Below are positions 46,456-54,966 of a stretch of 64,000 nucleotides of DNA, piece by piece. The stretch comes from Taibaiella helva (GTDB lineage Bacteria > Bacteroidota > Bacteroidia > Chitinophagales > Chitinophagaceae): assembly GCF_003545695.1 (NCBI RefSeq), contig NZ_QUZZ01000002.1:310001-374000 (forward strand), read 5' to 3'. The notes under the pieces are model-generated. The model was not told where the DNA came from and did no database searches. It was given only the letters and a program-made list of their open reading frames with translations. The translations under genes and the position numbers were made by a program. Position 1 is the stretch's first letter, and every line of letters begins with the position of its first letter.

Positions 46456-47640
46456 TTGAATTTAGATTTTCTGCAACAAGTCTATTTTGGCAATACAGTG
46501 GAGCTTTACCTCCGCTTTGCCGTCATACTGCTGCTGGCCTTGCTATTGAAGCGGTATATCTCTTCGATTTTTACCCGGCTGTTCTATACGGTATTCCGGA
46601 AGTTCTCTTCCGACTATTTCGGTCAGCAGTTTAAGGAGCTGCTGCTGCGCCCGGTAGAAGGGCTTATCGTTACGGTATTCTTTTACATCGCCTTTTACCA
46701 GCTTAGCATCTCGCTGGATAAGGTCATCCTCTTTCGCCGCATGAAGCCGGTTAAAGAGGCGGGTAAAGACGTGCCCACTACGCTGGTCACGGTCATGGAC
46801 ATTGTCGATCACCTGTTCTTCCTGTTCCTGCTGTTCTACTTTGTGCTGCTGATCTCGCGCCTGCTGGATTTTATTTTCCTGGTGCTGGTCAATAAGGCCA
46901 AGGAGCGCGACGACAGGGAAAGGCAGCAGGTATTGCCGCTGCTCAAGGATGTGCTGAAAGTAATTGTATGGGCCTTTGGCGTGCTTTCCGTGCTGGGCGC
47001 GGTTTTTCACGTGAATGTAGCCGCCCTGGTCGCCGGCCTGGGTGTAGGCGGTATCGCCATCGCTTTTGCAGCAAAGGAAAGCCTGGAGAACCTGCTGGCC
47101 TCGTTTATGGTGATGATCGATAAGCCTTTTACCATCGGCGACTGGGTAAAGATAGGAGGTGTCGAAGGGAATATTGAGAAGGTAGGCTTTCGCAGCACCC
47201 GTATCCGCACCTTCGACAAGTCGGTGATCTCTATTCCTAACCGGCAGCTGATCGATAACAGCCTGGAAAACTTTTCGGAGCGGGGCATGCGCAGGGTAGT
47301 ATTCAGTGTGGGCGCTATTTACGGCCTTTCTGTGGCGACGCTGGAAACGACCATGAAGGAGATACTTAACGTGATCCTGAAGACAGAAGGGACCACAGGC
47401 ACGCCTTCGGTGCAGCTCGAAAGCTTCGGCGCTTCGTCGGTCAACCTGCAGGTCGTTTATTTTGTATCGGTCAACAGCAATGTCGAGTTTGGGAAAGTAC
47501 GGCAGCAGGTGTACCTGGGCGTATATGAAACCATGTACCGGCATGCCAAAGGCTTTGCTTATCCCACACAGTTCGAGATCAGCGGACCGGAGGTGAATGA
47601 AGTGTTCCCGCCGGTGGCTCAACCGCCTGAAACGCAGTAG
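46456..47640 (+). CDS. Mechanosensitive ion channel of the MscS family
   Basis: A small-conductance mechanosensitive channel protein that opens under osmotic down-shock. About 394 residues. The N-terminal helices (AVILLLALLLKRYI, VFFYIAFYQLSISL, LFFLFLLFYFVLLISRLLDFIFLVLV) precede the MscS core: VNVAALVAGLGVGGIAIAFAAKESLENLLASFMVMIDKPFTIGDWVKIGGVEGNIEKVGFRSTRIRT with the pore helix and beta domain. The start is taken at TTG 46456, after AAAGAAAG, because the promoter overlies the earlier TTG. A longer N-terminus of 21 residues cannot be excluded if the promoter reading is wrong. Confidence 0.9.
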   Translation: MNLDFLQQVYFGNTVELYLRFAVILLLALLLKRYISSIFTRLFYTVFRKFSSDYFGQQFKELLLRPVEGLIVTVFFYIAFYQLSISLDKVILFRRMKPVKEAGKDVPTTLVTVMDIVDHLFFLFLLFYFVLLISRLLDFIFLVLVNKAKERDDRERQQVLPLLKDVLKVIVWAFGVLSVLGAVFHVNVAALVAGLGVGGIAIAFAAKESLENLLASFMVMIDKPFTIGDWVKIGGVEGNIEKVGFRSTRIRTFDKSVISIPNRQLIDNSLENFSERGMRRVVFSVGAIYGLSVATLETTMKEILNVILKTEGTTGTPSVQLESFGASSVNLQVVYFVSVNSNVEFGKVRQQVYLGVYETMYRHAKGFAYPTQFEISGPEVNEVFPPVAQPPETQ

Positions 47641-47737
47641 GGTAGAGGGTTTTAGCTCATATTTTGCTTAACAATTTCGTAATGTTATTTTTCTTTTAAC
47701 TTACTCTAATATTGCACTCGAATTTTAAACGCACAAT

Positions 47738-48424
47738 ATGGAATCCAATTTTGGAAAAATTCTCGTAGTTGATGATGAGCAAGACATTGTAGAGTTCATC
47801 AACTACAACCTGAAACAGGCCGGTTACGAGACCGCAACGGCGTATAATGGTGATGAAGCGATCAGGAAAGCCGAAGTATTTAATCCCGACCTGATCCTGC
47901 TGGATATCATGATGCCCGAAAAAGACGGCCTGCAAACCATTCAGCAGCTGCGTCGCAATCCCAATCTCGACAACACGATCATCATCTTCCTTACCGCCTT
48001 AAGCGATGAGAAGTCGGAGATCGAAGGCCTGAAGCTGGGTGCAGACGATTACATTGCCAAGCCGATCAAGCCGGAATTGCTGCTCGCCCGTCTGCGTACC
48101 GCAATGCGCCGCCTGAAGAAGGATGAAGAGCAGGGCAACAAGATCGTATTCGGTGACCTCGAGATCAACAAGTATAAATTTACCGTAAGCTATAAAGGCG
48201 AAGAGATTATCCTGGCCAAGAAAGAATTTGAGCTGCTGAACCTGCTGGCGTCCAAGCCGGGCCGTGTATTCCTGCGCAACGAGATCCTGCAGAAGGTGTG
48301 GGGTACGGAAGTGATCGTTGGCGACCGCACCATCGATGTGCATATCCGTAAGATCCGCCAGAAGCTGGGTATCGATGTGATCACTACTGTAAAAGGTGTC
48401 GGCTACAAGTTCGAAATGGAATAA
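47738..48424 (+). CDS. OmpR/PhoB-family response regulator
   Basis: A 228-residue two-component regulator. The receiver domain has the acidic pair in VVDDEQD, the phosphoacceptor Asp56 in DLILLDIMMP, and the conserved Lys in YIAKPI. The C-terminal winged helix of the OmpR type has KEFELLNLLASKPGRVFLRNEILQKVWG and RTIDVHIRKIRQKLG. No histidine kinase is adjacent: the gene is followed by a terminator, so it is an orphan here. A TAATATTG box about 23 bases upstream is a near match to the -7 consensus. Confidence 0.95.
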   Translation: MESNFGKILVVDDEQDIVEFINYNLKQAGYETATAYNGDEAIRKAEVFNPDLILLDIMMPEKDGLQTIQQLRRNPNLDNTIIIFLTALSDEKSEIEGLKLGADDYIAKPIKPELLLARLRTAMRRLKKDEEQGNKIVFGDLEINKYKFTVSYKGEEIILAKKEFELLNLLASKPGRVFLRNEILQKVWGTEVIVGDRTIDVHIRKIRQKLGIDVITTVKGVGYKFEME

Positions 48425-48443
48425 TAAATTGTCTTTTATCTGT

Positions 48444-48480
48444 GAGCGAGGGCTGTCTGCATACCGGACAGCCCTCGCTC
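48444..48480 (+). terminator. Terminator of the response regulator gene
   Basis: GAGCGAGGGCTGTC (48444-48457) pairs with GACAGCCCTCGCTC (48467-48480), a 14-bp stem. The T content after it is modest. It can also serve the convergent peptide gene. Confidence 0.85.
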
Positions 48481-48563
48481 ATTAGGGCTTTTAGATGCCC
48501 TTACCTTGATATACTTCGGTTACCTTTCTTCCGTACCACCGCATATCATTGGTTTACCTTTGC

Positions 48564-48728
48564 TCAATTGGCTACACATACGGTAAAGCACATACTGCCG
48601 CAAAGCGAATGCCCCGGCTTCGGACGGGATACACCACCAATGATAACTGTCTTTTCGCGGCTCATCAGAGGAATGATCTTCTGTTTGTCAAAGGACAGCT
48701 TCTGTACACTGACTTTTTTCTTTTTCAT
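48564..48728 (-). CDS. Second lanthipeptide-like RiPP precursor with double-glycine leader
   Basis: A 54-residue peptide starting MKKKKVSVQKLSFDKQKI, then a variable stretch ending TVIIGG at residues 27-32. The leader matches the lysine-rich KLSFDK...GG pattern of Bacteroidota class I lanthipeptide precursors. The 22-residue core after GG holds three Cys with Ser and Thr nearby (GHSLCGSM, CFTVC). The start at 48728 is the first Met of the leader; an upstream in-frame extension looks non-coding. A TAATTTCG string at 48756-48763 may be its -7 box. No modification enzyme is near. Oriented towards the response regulator gene. Confidence 0.75.
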   Translation of the reverse strand: MKKKKVSVQKLSFDKQKIIPLMSREKTVIIGGVSRPKPGHSLCGSMCFTVCVAN

Positions 48729-48992
48729 ATCGTATCTTTTAAGTGAAACAATAACCGAAATTAGGCAGGCTTGCTGCATGAAAGCTGCAGTGGTACTGAT
48801 TTCCGGGTTTTCATGGAGCATATGATCAGGGTAAATACTGATTTTTCGAAGGCTCTGTTTCGGGTGTTCCTGTAGCAGCACTGAATAGATATGCGATCGT
48901 ATTTTTCATAAGGGCCCGCAAAAAAGCGCTGCTGTTGTCCTGCGACTCCCTTTAAATGCTTAAATTGCATACAGACATAACCGTGACAGCAG

Positions 48993-49913
48993 ATGAACAA
49001 GCAATTCGCAAAAGCCCTGGGACTGGGTGTATTATTGGGCGCCACTTTCGTTGCCGGACTTGCCTTCAACAAAGGTGACAAGGATATCCCTGTAGAAATA
49101 ATGGACGACGGCAGACTGCAATACAAATGGTATTCCACGCCTTTGCCCAAGAGCATGAGCTTTGCGGGCGAAAAAGTACCCCTGGACCGCTGGGAGATAA
49201 AGGAACGTCTCGACCGCGAGCTGCTGATGAACTATTATATGCACGGCTCCACACTGTATATTCTGAAACAAACCACCAGGGCCTTTCCCCTGATTGAAAA
49301 GCGCCTGAGAGAAAACGGCCTCTCCGAAGATTTTAAATACCTCTGCGTAGCGGAGAGCTCGCTGCAGAATCCTACCTCTCCAGCCGGTGCGGTAGGCTAT
49401 TGGCAGTTTATGCGGGAAACCGGCACCCGGTATGGCCTGGAGATCAATGACGAGATAGATGAACGTTATAACCTGGAAAAGTCGACAGATGCTGCATGTA
49501 AATACCTGAAAGAAGCCTATGCCAAATTTGGCAGCTGGACCGCCGCTGCGGCTTCCTACAACTGCGGCATGGGCGGCTTCAGCAACCAGAGCAGCTTCCA
49601 GATGTCGTCCAACTATTACGATCTGCTGCTGCCTGAAGAGACGAACCGCTATGTTTTCAGGATACTGGCGCTGAAGCACCTGCTGGGCAATGCGAACCAG
49701 TTCGGCTATATCATACCGCCCGGCGAGGGCTACCAGCCCGTGCCTACACGCAGCATGACCCTTACCGAATCGGTGCCCAACCTGGCCCAGTTTGCCGTTG
49801 ACCAGGGTACCAATTATAAAATGCTGAAGCTGCTCAATCCCTGGTTGCGCGATCGCAAGCTGACGATCAAACCTGGTAAAAGCTATACGATCCAGCTGCC
49901 GATGGATAAGTAA
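48993..49913 (+). CDS. Lytic transglycosylase with C-terminal LysM-like region
   Basis: A 306-residue exported murein hydrolase like MltD. An N-terminal hydrophobic anchor or signal segment (LGLGVLLGATFVAGLAF) leads to an SLT domain. The catalytic Glu is Glu121 in CVAESSLQNPTSPAGAVGYWQFM, and AAAASYNCGMGGF is the second family motif. The last 50 residues (LAQFAVDQGTNYKMLKLLNPWLRDRKLTIKPGKSYTIQLP) look like one LysM-type repeat. It cleaves peptidoglycan to anhydromuropeptides. The next gene follows by 68 bases. Confidence 0.92.
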   Translation: MNKQFAKALGLGVLLGATFVAGLAFNKGDKDIPVEIMDDGRLQYKWYSTPLPKSMSFAGEKVPLDRWEIKERLDRELLMNYYMHGSTLYILKQTTRAFPLIEKRLRENGLSEDFKYLCVAESSLQNPTSPAGAVGYWQFMRETGTRYGLEINDEIDERYNLEKSTDAACKYLKEAYAKFGSWTAAAASYNCGMGGFSNQSSFQMSSNYYDLLLPEETNRYVFRILALKHLLGNANQFGYIIPPGEGYQPVPTRSMTLTESVPNLAQFAVDQGTNYKMLKLLNPWLRDRKLTIKPGKSYTIQLPMDK

Positions 49914-49981
49914 AGCACGGCACTTTGCTATGCTTCGCCCTAAAAGCAATACTTTTGCAGCCGGAGCGTTTTTTGTACCGT

Positions 49982-50581
49982 ATGAGCAGGATACTTTACT
50001 TATTGATTCCTTTGTTGTTTGTGCTGACCACGGCCCATGCTCAGCAGGCCGATACTCTGGCTGCTGCGAAGCCCGACACGGTGCTGATGCCCTCTCAGCT
50101 GCCTCCGGTGCCTGTAATGGCAGCAGATGTGGATACCACACCTTTCGTTACGCCTAAAAAGACGGCCCTCTTTTCGGCGATCGTACCCGGTCTGGGACAA
50201 TATTATAATAAGCACTACTGGAAGATACCGGTGATCTATGCCCTGGTAGGGACCGCAATATATTTTGTGAACGATAACCTGAAAAATTACAATGCCTTCC
50301 GGAAAGAGCTCGCCGGGCGCAGGAATAATCCCAGCGGTTATGAGCGGAAATTCCCGCAATACGAGGATGAAGGAACGCTCCAGTCGGCGCAGGATTATTA
50401 CCGGCGCAACCTCGATCTTACCATCCTGCTTACCGGCGTAGGCTATACCCTCCAGGTGATCGATGCCGTAGTCTTTGCCCACCTCAAGGGCTTCGACATT
50501 TCCGAGGACATCAGCATCCGCTACCGCCCTGTGGCGATGCCCAATGGCGGCCTGGGTTTCGGCCTGGTGATGAACTTCTGA
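49982..50581 (+). CDS. DUF5683 family exported protein
   Basis: A 199-residue protein starting at the ATG at 49982 with a signal peptide (ILYLLIPLLFVLTTAHAQ). The DUF5683 core is PKKTALFSAIVPGLGQYYNKHYWKIPVIYALVGTAIYFVNDNLKNYNAFRKEL, followed by a DLTILLTGVGYTLQVIDAVVFAHLKGF helix. Two to three membrane segments are predicted. The family is widespread in Bacteroidota and unnamed; it often lies next to cell-wall genes, as here after the transglycosylase. Function unknown. Confidence 0.88.
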   Translation: MSRILYLLIPLLFVLTTAHAQQADTLAAAKPDTVLMPSQLPPVPVMAADVDTTPFVTPKKTALFSAIVPGLGQYYNKHYWKIPVIYALVGTAIYFVNDNLKNYNAFRKELAGRRNNPSGYERKFPQYEDEGTLQSAQDYYRRNLDLTILLTGVGYTLQVIDAVVFAHLKGFDISEDISIRYRPVAMPNGGLGFGLVMNF

Positions 50582-50612
50582 TCTTTTCTCACGCTTATTT
50601 TTTTTACTCCTG

Positions 50613-51029
50613 ATGGCACGTATCCTGGCAATCGATTATGGCAAAAAGCGGACCGGGCTGGCTGTTACAGACCCCTTAAAGATCATTGCCTCAGGTTTGG
50701 CCACGATCGATACCGAACAGCTCATCTGGCAGCTCAAACAGTACTTCGCGAAAGAATCCGTAGAATTGATCCTGCTGGGCCATCCGCGGCGGCTGGACGG
50801 CACCGATAACGAGATCACACCGAAAGTGGAAAAGCTTTTCGCACAGCTGCAAAGGCTCTTCCCCGAAATACCGGTGCAGTTGGTAGATGAACGTTTCACC
50901 TCCAAAATGGCTTTCCAGGCCATGATCGACAGTGGCCTTAAGAAAAAGGACCGTCAGAATAAAGCCCTTGTCGACGAGATCAGTGCGACTATTCTGCTGC
51001 AGGGCTATCTTGATGGGCAGCGGCAATAA
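50613..51029 (+). CDS. ruvX: Putative pre-16S rRNA nuclease / Holliday junction resolvase RuvX (YqgF)
   Basis: A 138-residue RNase H-like nuclease of the YqgF family, implicated in 16S rRNA 5'-end maturation. Seen: RILAIDYGKKRTGLAVTDPLKIIASGL with the first catalytic Asp, ELILLGHPRRLDGTDNEITPKVE, and PVQLVDERFTSKMAF with the second acidic site. A late Asp lies in NKALVDEISATILLQGYL. Length is normal. It follows the DUF5683 gene by 31 bases, probably in one transcript. Confidence 0.95.
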   Translation: MARILAIDYGKKRTGLAVTDPLKIIASGLATIDTEQLIWQLKQYFAKESVELILLGHPRRLDGTDNEITPKVEKLFAQLQRLFPEIPVQLVDERFTSKMAFQAMIDSGLKKKDRQNKALVDEISATILLQGYLDGQRQ

Positions 51030-51157
51030 GCGCTTATCCTATTCTCAATTCTCCCTTGTACACACGTTGCACTGCAACGTCTCCACCGCAGATATTTGCC
51101 ATCCGGGAGGCGCCCGATAAAGAGCTATAAATGTTCATGGCAACATGGTACACATAA

Positions 51158-51191
51158 GCAAAGAGCGCCTGTAGCTGCAGGCGCCCTTTGC
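51158..51191 (-). terminator. Terminator of purE
   Basis: On the minus strand, GCAAAG and CTTTGC (51186-51191 with 51158-51163) flank the stem CAGGCGC/GCGCCTG. T content after the stem is low, so confidence is moderate. Confidence 0.7.
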
Positions 51192-51212
51192 CGGTCTGAA
51201 ACCGGTTCAGGC

Positions 51213-51668
51213 TCAGATCTTGTATTCCTGGGCTTTGAAGGCTTCCACCTTAGCTGCGATTTTTTCGTCGCTGAGGGCAAACATACGGGCGCAGAGCACG
51301 GCGGCATTACGGGCGCCGGCTTTACCCACAGCCAGTGTGCCAACCGGGAGACCGGCGGGCATCTGAACGATAGAATAGAGGGCGTCGATACCGCCGGGCA
51401 GGCCACCGTCGAGCGGTACACCCAGTACGGGTAATGAAGTATAGGCCGCACAAACACCAGGCAGGGCAGCAGCCATGCCGGCAGCAGCGATCACCGCGCC
51501 GAAGCCGTTGCTGCGGGCGTTGACCATCAGATCACGTACCTTATCAGGGTTGCGGTGTGCAGAGGCCACGATCATTTCGTTTTCGATGCCGAACCAGTTG
51601 AGCCAGTTCTGGCTTTCCTGCATTACACTTTCGTCCGACTTGGAGCCCATGATAATCATTACTTTCAT
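51213..51668 (-). CDS. purE: N5-carboxyaminoimidazole ribonucleotide mutase
   Basis: PurE of purine biosynthesis, which converts N5-CAIR to CAIR. 151 residues from the ATG at 51668 (MKVMIIMGSKSDESVM). The class I motif is complete: GSKSDE, IVASAHRNPDKV with the active-site His, AAAGMAAALPGVCAAYTSLPVLGVPL and MPAGLPVGTLAVGKAGARNAAVLCAR. A 63-residue upstream open extension was rejected because it has no family match. purK is not adjacent. Confidence 0.97.
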   Translation of the reverse strand: MKVMIIMGSKSDESVMQESQNWLNWFGIENEMIVASAHRNPDKVRDLMVNARSNGFGAVIAAAGMAAALPGVCAAYTSLPVLGVPLDGGLPGGIDALYSIVQMPAGLPVGTLAVGKAGARNAAVLCARMFALSDEKIAAKVEAFKAQEYKI

Positions 51669-51781
51669 AAACGTAGATTGATTTTTAGTATATAGAATTG
51701 AAATTTCCCGGCTTCGATCAACGTCTCTGGTGGAAGACGTTTTTTTGCAAAAATAATATCCATTTCCTGAAGCGTGAACTG

Positions 51782-51789
51782 TATTTTTG
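51782..51789 (+). promoter_or_regulatory. -7 box immediately before the SDR gene
   Basis: TATTTTTG, an exact TAnnTTTG match, ending 6 bases before the ATG at 51796. An in-frame TTG inside this box is therefore unlikely to be the start codon. Confidence 0.5.
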
Positions 51790-51795
51790 TATTTC

Positions 51796-52611
51796 ATGGA
51801 TCTATTTCTGAAAGACAAGGTGGTAGCGATTACCGGAGCATCCTCCGGGATCGGCAAAGCCCTTGCCGATATTGCCCTTGCCGGCGGCGCCAGGGTAGCC
51901 CTGTGCGCCCGTAATCTGTCGCGTCTCGAAGCGGCTTTTCCCGGTCATGCTGCCGACCGCTTGCTGCTGCTACAGGCCGATGTAGCCAGCGAAGCGGATT
52001 GCGCCCGTTTTATAGCCGGGATCGCCGGGGCCTGGGGGCGCCTCGACGTGCTGATCAATAATGCCGGTATGAGCATGCGCGCCCTCTTTGCCGACCTTGA
52101 GCTTAAGGTGCTGAAAGAATTGATGGACGTCAATTTCTGGGGCGCCGTGTACATGACCAAGTATGCCCTGCCTTATCTTAAGGAAGCAAAAGGAACGATC
52201 GCAGGCATATCGTCGATCGCAGGCTATAGGGGATTGCCCGGCCGTACCGGTTATTCCTCTTCCAAGTTTGCTATGCAGGGTTTCCTGGAGGCCCTGCGAA
52301 CCGAACTGTTGCATAGCGGCGTCAATGTAATGTGGGCCGCGCCGGGCTTTACTGCATCCAATATCCGCAATGTGGCGCTGGGCGCGCATGGCGACACACA
52401 GAAAGAAACGCCCCTGGACGAGAACCAGCTGATGAGCGCTGAGGCCTGCGCCCTGCTCATCTGGAAAGGGGTACAGAAAAGGAAACGTACGGTTGTAATG
52501 ACGACACAAGGCAAAGCAACGGTATTCCTCAATAAGCTATTCCCGGGCTTTATGGACAAAATGGTCTTCAACCACTTTGTCAAAGAGCCGGGAAGCCCGC
52601 TGAAAAAATAA
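51796..52611 (+). CDS. Short-chain dehydrogenase/reductase
   Basis: A classical SDR of 271 residues from the ATG at 51796 (MDLFLKDKVVAITGASSGIG). Seen: the cofactor loop TGASSGIG, NNAGMSM, the catalytic Ser in GISSIAGYRGLPGRT and the YxxxK motif YSSSK. The C-terminal part resembles the DHRS7-like subgroup with a membrane-associated end (NKLFPGFMDKMVFNHF). It would oxidise or reduce an alcohol or ketone with NAD(P); the substrate is unknown. The YkgJ-like gene follows by 32 bases on the same strand. Confidence 0.92.
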   Translation: MDLFLKDKVVAITGASSGIGKALADIALAGGARVALCARNLSRLEAAFPGHAADRLLLLQADVASEADCARFIAGIAGAWGRLDVLINNAGMSMRALFADLELKVLKELMDVNFWGAVYMTKYALPYLKEAKGTIAGISSIAGYRGLPGRTGYSSSKFAMQGFLEALRTELLHSGVNVMWAAPGFTASNIRNVALGAHGDTQKETPLDENQLMSAEACALLIWKGVQKRKRTVVMTTQGKATVFLNKLFPGFMDKMVFNHFVKEPGSPLKK

Positions 52612-52643
52612 AAATCCCCGTAAGATCCGGGAACACAATCGTT

Positions 52644-53144
52644 ATGGACCTGAAGCAATTTAAACGCAAAGCAGCACGCAAGCAGGAAGAACTCACCGCA
52701 TTCCTGAAGAAGCTGGATACGACAGTACCCCGCGGCTTTTCGCGGATAGTGGCGGAAGAGGATGCTGAAGTATGGAAAGAAACGGATTGCACTACCTGCG
52801 CCAATTGCTGCAAGACCATGACGCCGGTATTTACAAAAGCCGATATCAAGCGTATCGCCACGCACCTGCGCATGACCCCGAAAGCCTTTGCCGATAAGTG
52901 GCTGATCAGGGAAGAAGATACCGGTAGCATTGTGAATAAAGAGCAGCCCTGCCAGTTTCTCATCGACGACAAATGCAGCATCTATGAGGTGCGGCCCAGG
53001 GACTGCGCCGAATTTCCGCATCACTACAAGAAGCCTTTTGACCTCTACAACGATACTTTTATTCAGAATGTTTCCCGCTGCCCCGCCACCTTCAACCTGA
53101 TCGAACGGCTGAAGAAGCGTGTGGAAGCAGAATATGAATGGTAG
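52644..53144 (+). CDS. YkgJ-family Cys-cluster protein
   Basis: A 166-residue protein of the YkgJ/zinc- or iron-chelating cluster family. The Cys motifs are CTTCANCCKTM (CxxCxxCC) and DDKCSIYEVRPRDCAEFP, with a later RCPATFNLI, the usual set of metal ligands. Family members bind Zn or an Fe-S cluster; the reaction is unknown. It is downstream of the SDR gene and convergent with the LytTR regulator gene, with stops 6 bases apart. Confidence 0.92.
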   Translation: MDLKQFKRKAARKQEELTAFLKKLDTTVPRGFSRIVAEEDAEVWKETDCTTCANCCKTMTPVFTKADIKRIATHLRMTPKAFADKWLIREEDTGSIVNKEQPCQFLIDDKCSIYEVRPRDCAEFPHHYKKPFDLYNDTFIQNVSRCPATFNLIERLKKRVEAEYEW

Positions 53145-53150
53145 CATATG

Positions 53151-53834
53151 CTAGTCCAGCTGCTCCTTGTATTTGCGGCCCAGCGGGATGGGCACATCGT
53201 TGAGCAGGGTAAGGTGGTAATAAGTCCGCTTGGCGATCTTTTGCCGATGGACGATATAAGACCGGTGTACCCTTGCAAACAGCTCCCTGGGGAAGAGCGC
53301 TTCAATATCGTTCAGGGGCATGGATACAAAAGCCTTTTTCCCTTCGTAAAATATCGTTGAATAAGAGCCATTGGCTTTGATATAATCGACCTTGTCATAT
53401 TCGATCACGATTTGCCCGGTGGGGGTCTTCGCTTCGAAAGTGGCTGCAGGAGCGGGTTGTAGCTCTTTGTGCACCGGGTTGAGGAAGATAGCCTCGATCT
53501 TTTTGACCGCTGTCATAAAGCGGGTGAAGGTAATCGGCTTCAGCAGGTAATCGACGGTATTCACATAGGACAATGCGGAAATAGCATGGCTTTCATGTGC
53601 GGTGGTAAAGATAGCCTTATTGGGTACCAGCTCGATAAACTCCAGTCCGGAAAGCTCATCCATACTGATGTCCAGGAACAGAAAATCGACGGCATGGCTG
53701 CGCAGGTAGTTCAGGGCTTCGAAAGGGTCTGTAGCATAGCCTTTCAGCGTCAGTACAGGTGTCTTTTCAATAAATCGGATCAAATCATCTATCGCTCTGG
53801 GCTCGTCATCCAGTATATAGCAGCTTATTTTCAT
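53151..53834 (-). CDS. LytTR-family response regulator
   Basis: A 227-residue regulator. The receiver domain has ILDDEPRAIDD, the phosphoacceptor Asp55 in FLFLDISM, and Lys99 in YLLKPI. The C-terminal LytTR DNA-binding domain, about residues 125-227, contains YDKVDYIKANGSYSTIFYEGKKAFVSMPLNDIEALFPRELFARVHRSYIVHRQKI. LytTR proteins bind paired direct repeats about two helical turns apart; such a pair lies upstream of this operon at 55182-55213. The gene overlaps the kinase gene by 29 bases, so the two are translationally coupled. Confidence 0.95.
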   Translation of the reverse strand: MKISCYILDDEPRAIDDLIRFIEKTPVLTLKGYATDPFEALNYLRSHAVDFLFLDISMDELSGLEFIELVPNKAIFTTAHESHAISALSYVNTVDYLLKPITFTRFMTAVKKIEAIFLNPVHKELQPAPAATFEAKTPTGQIVIEYDKVDYIKANGSYSTIFYEGKKAFVSMPLNDIEALFPRELFARVHRSYIVHRQKIAKRTYYHLTLLNDVPIPLGRKYKEQLD

Positions 53835-54879
53835 TACAGCCGATGTTTTTAATCTTTAGGGTAACGGTATAGTCGGTGTCGGCATTTTCTATGGCCAATT
53901 CGTAACGGTCAGCGAAAGCATTTTCGAGCTGCCGGCGGATGTACTTAAGGCCTATTCCTCTTGAGTCGTCCTTAATGCGTCGGCTTTTCCAGTTGTGGAC
54001 ATAGAATAGTAAGTCATTGTCAATAGTTTCCAGCCGGATGGAAAGCGGCTTTTCCTTGCGGGTAAAGCTGCCGTGCTTGAAAGCATTTTCCACGAAGGCA
54101 GCGAAGATATGCGGTACGATGCGCAGCTGCTGGCCGATCTCTTTGCTGTAGCGGATGTTGGCATTGGGAAAGCGCCGCTGGTAAATAGTGATCAGGCTCT
54201 CGATCGCTGCTACTTCCTCAGCCAGCGCTATAGTGCCGTCGCCATCGGGCTGCATTATCGAAGAGCGCATGAACAGGATCATGGCTTCGATGCCTCTCGC
54301 GGTCTCGGGAAGTACCGGCTCCACTTCTACCCGGAAAGCGTTCATCGTATTGACAAAAAAATGCGGATTGATCTGCGCCTTCAAAGCGGCATTTTCCAGC
54401 TGCAGCCGGGCGCGTTCGGCCTCGCTGAATTCCTTTCGCCGGGCTTCCTTCTCTACACGCACCAGCCTGCGTGCGAGCCAGTAGCCGAGCGAAAAAAGGG
54501 CGAAAGTAAACCAATACCAGCTGAACACCAGCACCAGCTTCACCAGCGAATAGCCGGCAATGGAAGAAGAGCGGTGCAGCACGACAGGATCGATGCAGAA
54601 CGCAAACAGGTAGCGGATACCAAAGTTGTAGGCCAGCACAATAAGCATGCCAATCACGTACAGCAGGTACTTCCTTTTTTCGGCGAGTACCGGCAGCAGG
54701 TAATAAGCATGCAGATAAAATACGGAAGCCGATATGCAGAAAGAAACTACGGTTTCGTAGAAAACATTGTGCAAGCCGACATCATATCCGTAAACAAGTA
54801 TGGCGAAGGCAATATAGAGCAGCCATACACAGGTATGTAATAAAACAACCCTGATTTTTCCCGGTGTTACCTTATGCAT
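53806..54879 (-). CDS. LytS-type membrane sensor histidine kinase
   Basis: A 357-residue kinase of the His_kinase (LytS/YehU) class. Four membrane helices occupy about residues 10-150, with almost no extracytoplasmic domain. The phosphorylation motif QINPHFFVNTMNAF carries the His; most relatives have NPHFLFN, so FFVN is a small deviation. The ATP-binding domain has FVENAFKHG and GIGLKYIRRQLENAF. A linker helix of the form EFSEAERARLQLENAALKAQ precedes the His. It phosphorylates the LytTR regulator encoded next. A small peptide gene lies 87 bases upstream on the same strand. Confidence 0.95.
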   Translation of the reverse strand: MHKVTPGKIRVVLLHTCVWLLYIAFAILVYGYDVGLHNVFYETVVSFCISASVFYLHAYYLLPVLAEKRKYLLYVIGMLIVLAYNFGIRYLFAFCIDPVVLHRSSSIAGYSLVKLVLVFSWYWFTFALFSLGYWLARRLVRVEKEARRKEFSEAERARLQLENAALKAQINPHFFVNTMNAFRVEVEPVLPETARGIEAMILFMRSSIMQPDGDGTIALAEEVAAIESLITIYQRRFPNANIRYSKEIGQQLRIVPHIFAAFVENAFKHGSFTRKEKPLSIRLETIDNDLLFYVHNWKSRRIKDDSRGIGLKYIRRQLENAFADRYELAIENADTDYTVTLKIKNIGCNENKLLYTG

Positions 54880-54966
54880 TAGGTGGCATACAAGCCGTGT
54901 TTATAAAATACACGGCTTGCTGATAACCCAAATATACATTTAATATTATAAAAATAGCTTTCCGGG

